Shown in pieces: positions 50,826 to 53,674 of a DNA stretch of 53,674 nucleotides (position 1 is its first letter; each line of letters begins with the position of its first letter). Both the position numbers and the translations under genes were made by a program. Where the stretch lies: NCBI GenBank assembly GCA_964618975.1, contig CAZUDI010000023.1:1-53674 (forward strand), read 5' to 3'. A model generated the notes under the pieces. That model saw only the letters and a program-made list of their open reading frames with translations. It was not told the DNA's origin and ran no database searches. Origin of the DNA: CAZUDI01 sp964618975 (GTDB taxonomy: Bacteria > Desulfobacterota > Desulfomonilia > UBA1062).

Positions 50826-52630
50826 GGGTCTTTCCTTTGACCGATCAGCATGGTGTCTCCAAAGGCATTCTCAAGGCGCACCTCCCATTTTCTTACCAGA
50901 GCGGAGGCATCACGGCCGAGCAGATGCCGGGCAGACTCGCTCTCGAGCACTCTTTGCAGACGATCATGCTCACTCAAAGGGCAGCGTGTCACCCGGTCTA
51001 TCGCGTGGCACCCCCCCCTGACCGGCATCGTTTCCACCTGGCCCAGGGCACAGGGCTGGCCCCGCAGGTGCGGGGCATCCAGGATCCCCAACCTGACCGC
51101 CATCGCCAGGGTCCGGGGATCAGCAAACGGGTCGTTCACCCCCAGGGCCTGCCCGAGGTTGTCGACCGTCCCCAGAATCCAGGCCACCTCTCCCAGCAGG
51201 GCTTCACGGATGACGGCAATACGTTGATCTGCCAGATAATCGGGCAGACCCAGGACAGCATTCTTCAGCACGCCCTGCACAATTCTGCAGCTCTCGATGA
51301 CCTCATCCGGCCCGGCGGCATGGTCGGCCTCGCTGAAGCTGACCACATGGATAATATGGGGCCTGAGCCCCAGGGCGTTCATCACGGCCGCCGCCAACTG
51401 GCCCTTGGCCAGATGGGGATCCATGGCGAAATGGCTCAGCCCGGGCCGTACCTGCCGCCAGGTGGTGAACGCATCCGTTCTCAGTGAATCGATCAGCATC
51501 ATCTGGGCAGTCATCTTGCCCAGGTCATGCAGGGGTGAGGTGAAACGCGGGGTGTTGAACATGTATTGGGCAATGAAGTCACGAACACCCAAGGCCCGGG
51601 CATTGTAGGCCCCCAGATAGGCCGCCGCGATGGCTACCGGATCCGGTGCATCGCGCAGGGACCACTGATGCGCCTCCAGCAATTCGATCGGCAGGCCCTG
51701 CTGTGCATACCACCGGATGACCTCCCGGTTCTCCTGAATGGCCGTTTCGAGACTCCGCCGCGAGCGTCCATCGAGCTCGCTGTACCAGAAGAGCGGGATA
51801 GCACCCCAGGCATTGTCCAACTCGCTCACACTCAGCTGTGCCCATTGCAGAAGATCCTGTGTGCCGGCGTAAACCCGGAAACGGGGATAGTTCCCCCGCT
51901 GTCCGGCCTCCCGGATACGCCGCAGGTCTGCGGGGCTTCGCAGGGGTACCCCCCCCGAGCCGGTCAGCGCAGGATCCATGCGCTCAGGCTGGAAGAAATA
52001 CTGCTGCGCATTCTGGTCGGGTGCCAGCGATATGACGTCGAGAACACCTGCCTCGGCAATCCTTCCCACCCCGCGGATGGTCTCCTCCAGGTCCGGCAGG
52101 CCGAAATGGTGCCGGATGAGCGGCACCGCCAGCGCACCTTCTGCCATCGGTTTCAGCGACCGGAGCTGCGCTCCAAGGCGCAGCATTCCTCCGCTCGCCA
52201 GTGACCGATCTGCAGGAGCGGTCTCCCCACGCAGGGCCCGGAAGACACCTTCGATCATGGACAAGGGCTCATCGCCGACAAAGAGAAACTCGAACCGTTT
52301 CGATCTGCGGGCAATCTCGACCATGGCCGGCGTGCCGCCAAACATGAGCCGCACACTCCGTTCATCCAGCAGATCCAGGAAGCGCTCGAGCACACGCCCG
52401 CCGACCTCGGGCGTCAGACGGTAGCTGACGCCCACCAAATCAGGCTTCAACTCGTCAATCGCGGCCACCACCCGCTCGGGCTCTACCGCCGCGCCGAGGA
52501 GGGTCGTCCGGAATCCGCGCAGTTGCGCCAGGCGCAGAAAATTGGCCACCCCGGCCACATGCACGCAGTTGCCCAGCGAGGCGCCGAGAATCAGCGGAGG
52601 CTCCTGAATTCTGATGATCGTATCCGGCAT
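50822..52630 (-). CDS. B12-binding-domain protein, possibly mutase-like, with noncanonical DxHxxG
   Basis: A 602-residue protein. The N-terminal Rossmann-like domain keeps the B12 signature spacing: H24 and G27 of the DxHxxG motif (here CVHVAG), 41 residues to S69 of SxL, and G98-G99 26 residues later. The Asp of DxHxxG is C22 and the Leu of SxL is Arg. From about residue 180 on is a large domain (ISLAPDQNAQQYFF, FWYSELDGRS, then an AYLGAYNARALGVRDF region) that I think may be a barrel like that of glutamate-mutase-type or methyltransferase proteins, but I do not recognise the family. No radical-SAM CxxxCxxC is present. GTG at 52639 is an alternative start; neither has a clear ribosome binding site. 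Confidence 0.65.
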   Translation of the reverse strand: MPDTIIRIQEPPLILGASLGNCVHVAGVANFLRLAQLRGFRTTLLGAAVEPERVVAAIDELKPDLVGVSYRLTPEVGGRVLERFLDLLDERSVRLMFGGTPAMVEIARRSKRFEFLFVGDEPLSMIEGVFRALRGETAPADRSLASGGMLRLGAQLRSLKPMAEGALAVPLIRHHFGLPDLEETIRGVGRIAEAGVLDVISLAPDQNAQQYFFQPERMDPALTGSGGVPLRSPADLRRIREAGQRGNYPRFRVYAGTQDLLQWAQLSVSELDNAWGAIPLFWYSELDGRSRRSLETAIQENREVIRWYAQQGLPIELLEAHQWSLRDAPDPVAIAAAYLGAYNARALGVRDFIAQYMFNTPRFTSPLHDLGKMTAQMMLIDSLRTDAFTTWRQVRPGLSHFAMDPHLAKGQLAAAVMNALGLRPHIIHVVSFSEADHAAGPDEVIESCRIVQGVLKNAVLGLPDYLADQRIAVIREALLGEVAWILGTVDNLGQALGVNDPFADPRTLAMAVRLGILDAPHLRGQPCALGQVETMPVRGGCHAIDRVTRCPLSEHDRLQRVLESESARHLLGRDASALVRKWEVRLENAFGDTMLIGQRKDP

Positions 52631-53080
52631 TACGGTCACGTACTATATCAGTCTGCCTGCGCTATGGAACCAAAATCTTACCGTAATCGATCATTTCCCC
52701 ACAATCTCTACGATAAGAGAATTCGAAATGACCTCTGGTTGTGACTACTATCCCAGGATATGGATTTCCCCTCCGGAACTCCAACCAAATTGGAACCGGG
52801 GTACCGTCAGCTCATCATCAATGGTATCCGTTATGATAACTAGGGAAAACAGGCACCGGTGCTCTTTTTTTGAGAAAAGCGACAATAAAAAATCAAGGGC
52901 CAATCACATCCTTCTCCAACGCGAGTTGAGCACACAGTTACCCGATAAGCTAAGAGCAAGGACGTACGTGGTCTTCATTCACGTTATATATAGGATCGGT
53001 TGGCTCGTCCTAATATCGCCGTGGCTTGCCTGTCAGAGACTCATCTTGTGATCATCGTCAAAGCATCTTATGAATCAGTC
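52631..53080. other. AT-rich intergenic stretch, no gene seen
   Basis: About 450 bases, markedly AT-richer than the rest of the window. It should hold the leftward promoter of the B12/ATP-grasp/opine module. GCACCGGTGC followed by a T7 run (52853-52871) could be a weak rightward terminator, but the stem is short. No coding frame is convincing on either strand. Confidence 0.5.
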
Positions 53081-53674
53081 TCAATTTTGTGATAAATCCA
53101 TATCTTCAATCTTTATGATTGGTTGTCTCTGCAGCGACACCCACATGCCGATGGAGACAAACACGAGCGGATAGATGTATGACCTGGAGAATACCACCTC
53201 CATCATATTGAAGACAAACAATGCAATGAACACGATTTCTCTTCCCGACGCCGGTATCCCCTGCCTCAGGAGACGGATGCACAGCCCCCCCATCCGGACG
53301 GCAAAGCAGACAAACAGAGCGAATGGTACCAGACCGAACTGTCGCCAGAGGGAGAAATAATTATGGATGTACATGCCGAACCCGTTGTTGCCTTTAAGCT
53401 GGCCCGCATACTCCCCGATGATCATGTGATGCCTCAAAAATGACATCCCTTCCCGGAAGATTGCAACCCTGTCCAGGAAACTCGAATTCGAACCCGTGGT
53501 CAGAAATGAAATCATCCGGTGCGTCATGAATGTTTCTTTACCAAAAAAAAGAACCATAACGGAAATCAGTATGACGGAATATAGACAAACAAAAACAAGG
53601 GAGATACGGTCCTTCAAGGCCAACAGCAATACGGGAAGCGCGACAAGAAAGGCATACAGGGATGTTCGAGATCC
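53081..53674 (-). CDS. O-antigen polymerase/ligase-like membrane protein, C-terminal part
   Basis: The last 197 residues of a polytopic membrane protein whose start is outside the window. Hydrophobic spans are at about window positions 53655-53515, 53370-53290 and 53250-53120. SRTSLYAFLVAL resembles the conserved SR(T/S) segment preceding the large loop of Wzy/WaaL proteins, and HNYFSLWRQFGLVPF matches their H-N-x-(F/Y)-L segment after the loop. These proteins polymerise or ligate undecaprenyl-linked O-units at the periplasmic face. Base composition is AT-richer than its neighbours, common for polysaccharide polymerase genes. Confidence 0.78.
   Translation of the reverse strand, partial: GSRTSLYAFLVALPVLLLALKDRISLVFVCLYSVILISVMVLFFGKETFMTHRMISFLTTGSNSSFLDRVAIFREGMSFLRHHMIIGEYAGQLKGNNGFGMYIHNYFSLWRQFGLVPFALFVCFAVRMGGLCIRLLRQGIPASGREIVFIALFVFNMMEVVFSRSYIYPLVFVSIGMWVSLQRQPIIKIEDMDLSQN

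Noticed and set aside
52853..52871. GCACCGGTGC plus T7 as an intrinsic terminator
   Set aside because: The palindrome leaves no room for a loop with a stable stem, so a convincing terminator hairpin does not form.

Overview
The window is high-GC, gene-dense chromosomal DNA of a Gram-negative bacterium: it has lipoprotein and Sec signals for export, an O-antigen/exopolysaccharide locus with flippase and polymerase, and a small bacterial SRP RNA. The combination of GH57 glucan enzymes, a FAD/Fe-S oxidoreductase set, lactate dehydrogenase and an opine-type dehydrogenase suits an anaerobic or facultative member of the Desulfobacterota/Nitrospirota-like groups. This placement is inference; no 16S or ribosomal protein genes are present.

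Layout. 1-6 kb: the 5' part of a dihydrolipoyl dehydrogenase gene, a small protein whose tail is encoded by a dispersed repeat, a YugP-type membrane zinc peptidase, a large TPR lipoprotein, rsmE and a GalT-like gene with an altered catalytic motif. 6-10.3 kb: two overlapping GH57 genes for alpha-glucan metabolism. 10.3-13.5 kb: tRNA-Met, an S58 peptidase overlapping dnaX, SRP RNA and tRNA-Ser(GGA). 13.6-18.6 kb: L-lactate dehydrogenase and a 1305-residue exported protein with two DUF3857/transglutaminase-like modules, the second lacking its catalytic residues.

19-32.4 kb, plus strand: an accessory redox cluster. It holds a Fe-type alcohol dehydrogenase, a TetR regulator with an in-frame repeat insertion, two phytoene-desaturase-like flavoproteins, a GlcE/GlcF/GlcD-like FAD/Fe-S/FAD trio, a small protein made of 23-residue repeats, a decayed oxidoreductase, and an epoxide-hydrolase-type hydrolase. 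A perfect 24-bp palindrome and a related site lie upstream of the two desaturase-like genes and are candidate TetR operators. The likely role is oxidation or reduction of a lipid or isoprenoid substrate, but the substrate is not visible from sequence.

32.5-53.7 kb, almost all minus strand: tRNA-Ser(CGA) overlapping tadA, then a surface polysaccharide locus: GT39-like membrane protein, MBOAT plus SGNH-like acetylation pair, wecB, polyprenyl-phosphate sugar transferase, four further glycosyltransferases, a serine-O-acetyltransferase-like protein, polysaccharide deacetylase, Wzx-type flippase, and a partial Wzy/ligase-type protein. Between flippase and polymerase sits a tightly coupled three-gene module (B12-binding protein, ATP-grasp ligase, opine-type dehydrogenase), the best candidate here for an undescribed pathway, perhaps making an unusual amino-acid decoration.

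A family of about 75-80 bp repeats with a GC-rich central hairpin is scattered through the window. At least nine recognisable copies occur; one is in frame inside the TetR gene and another forms the 3' end of a small gene.
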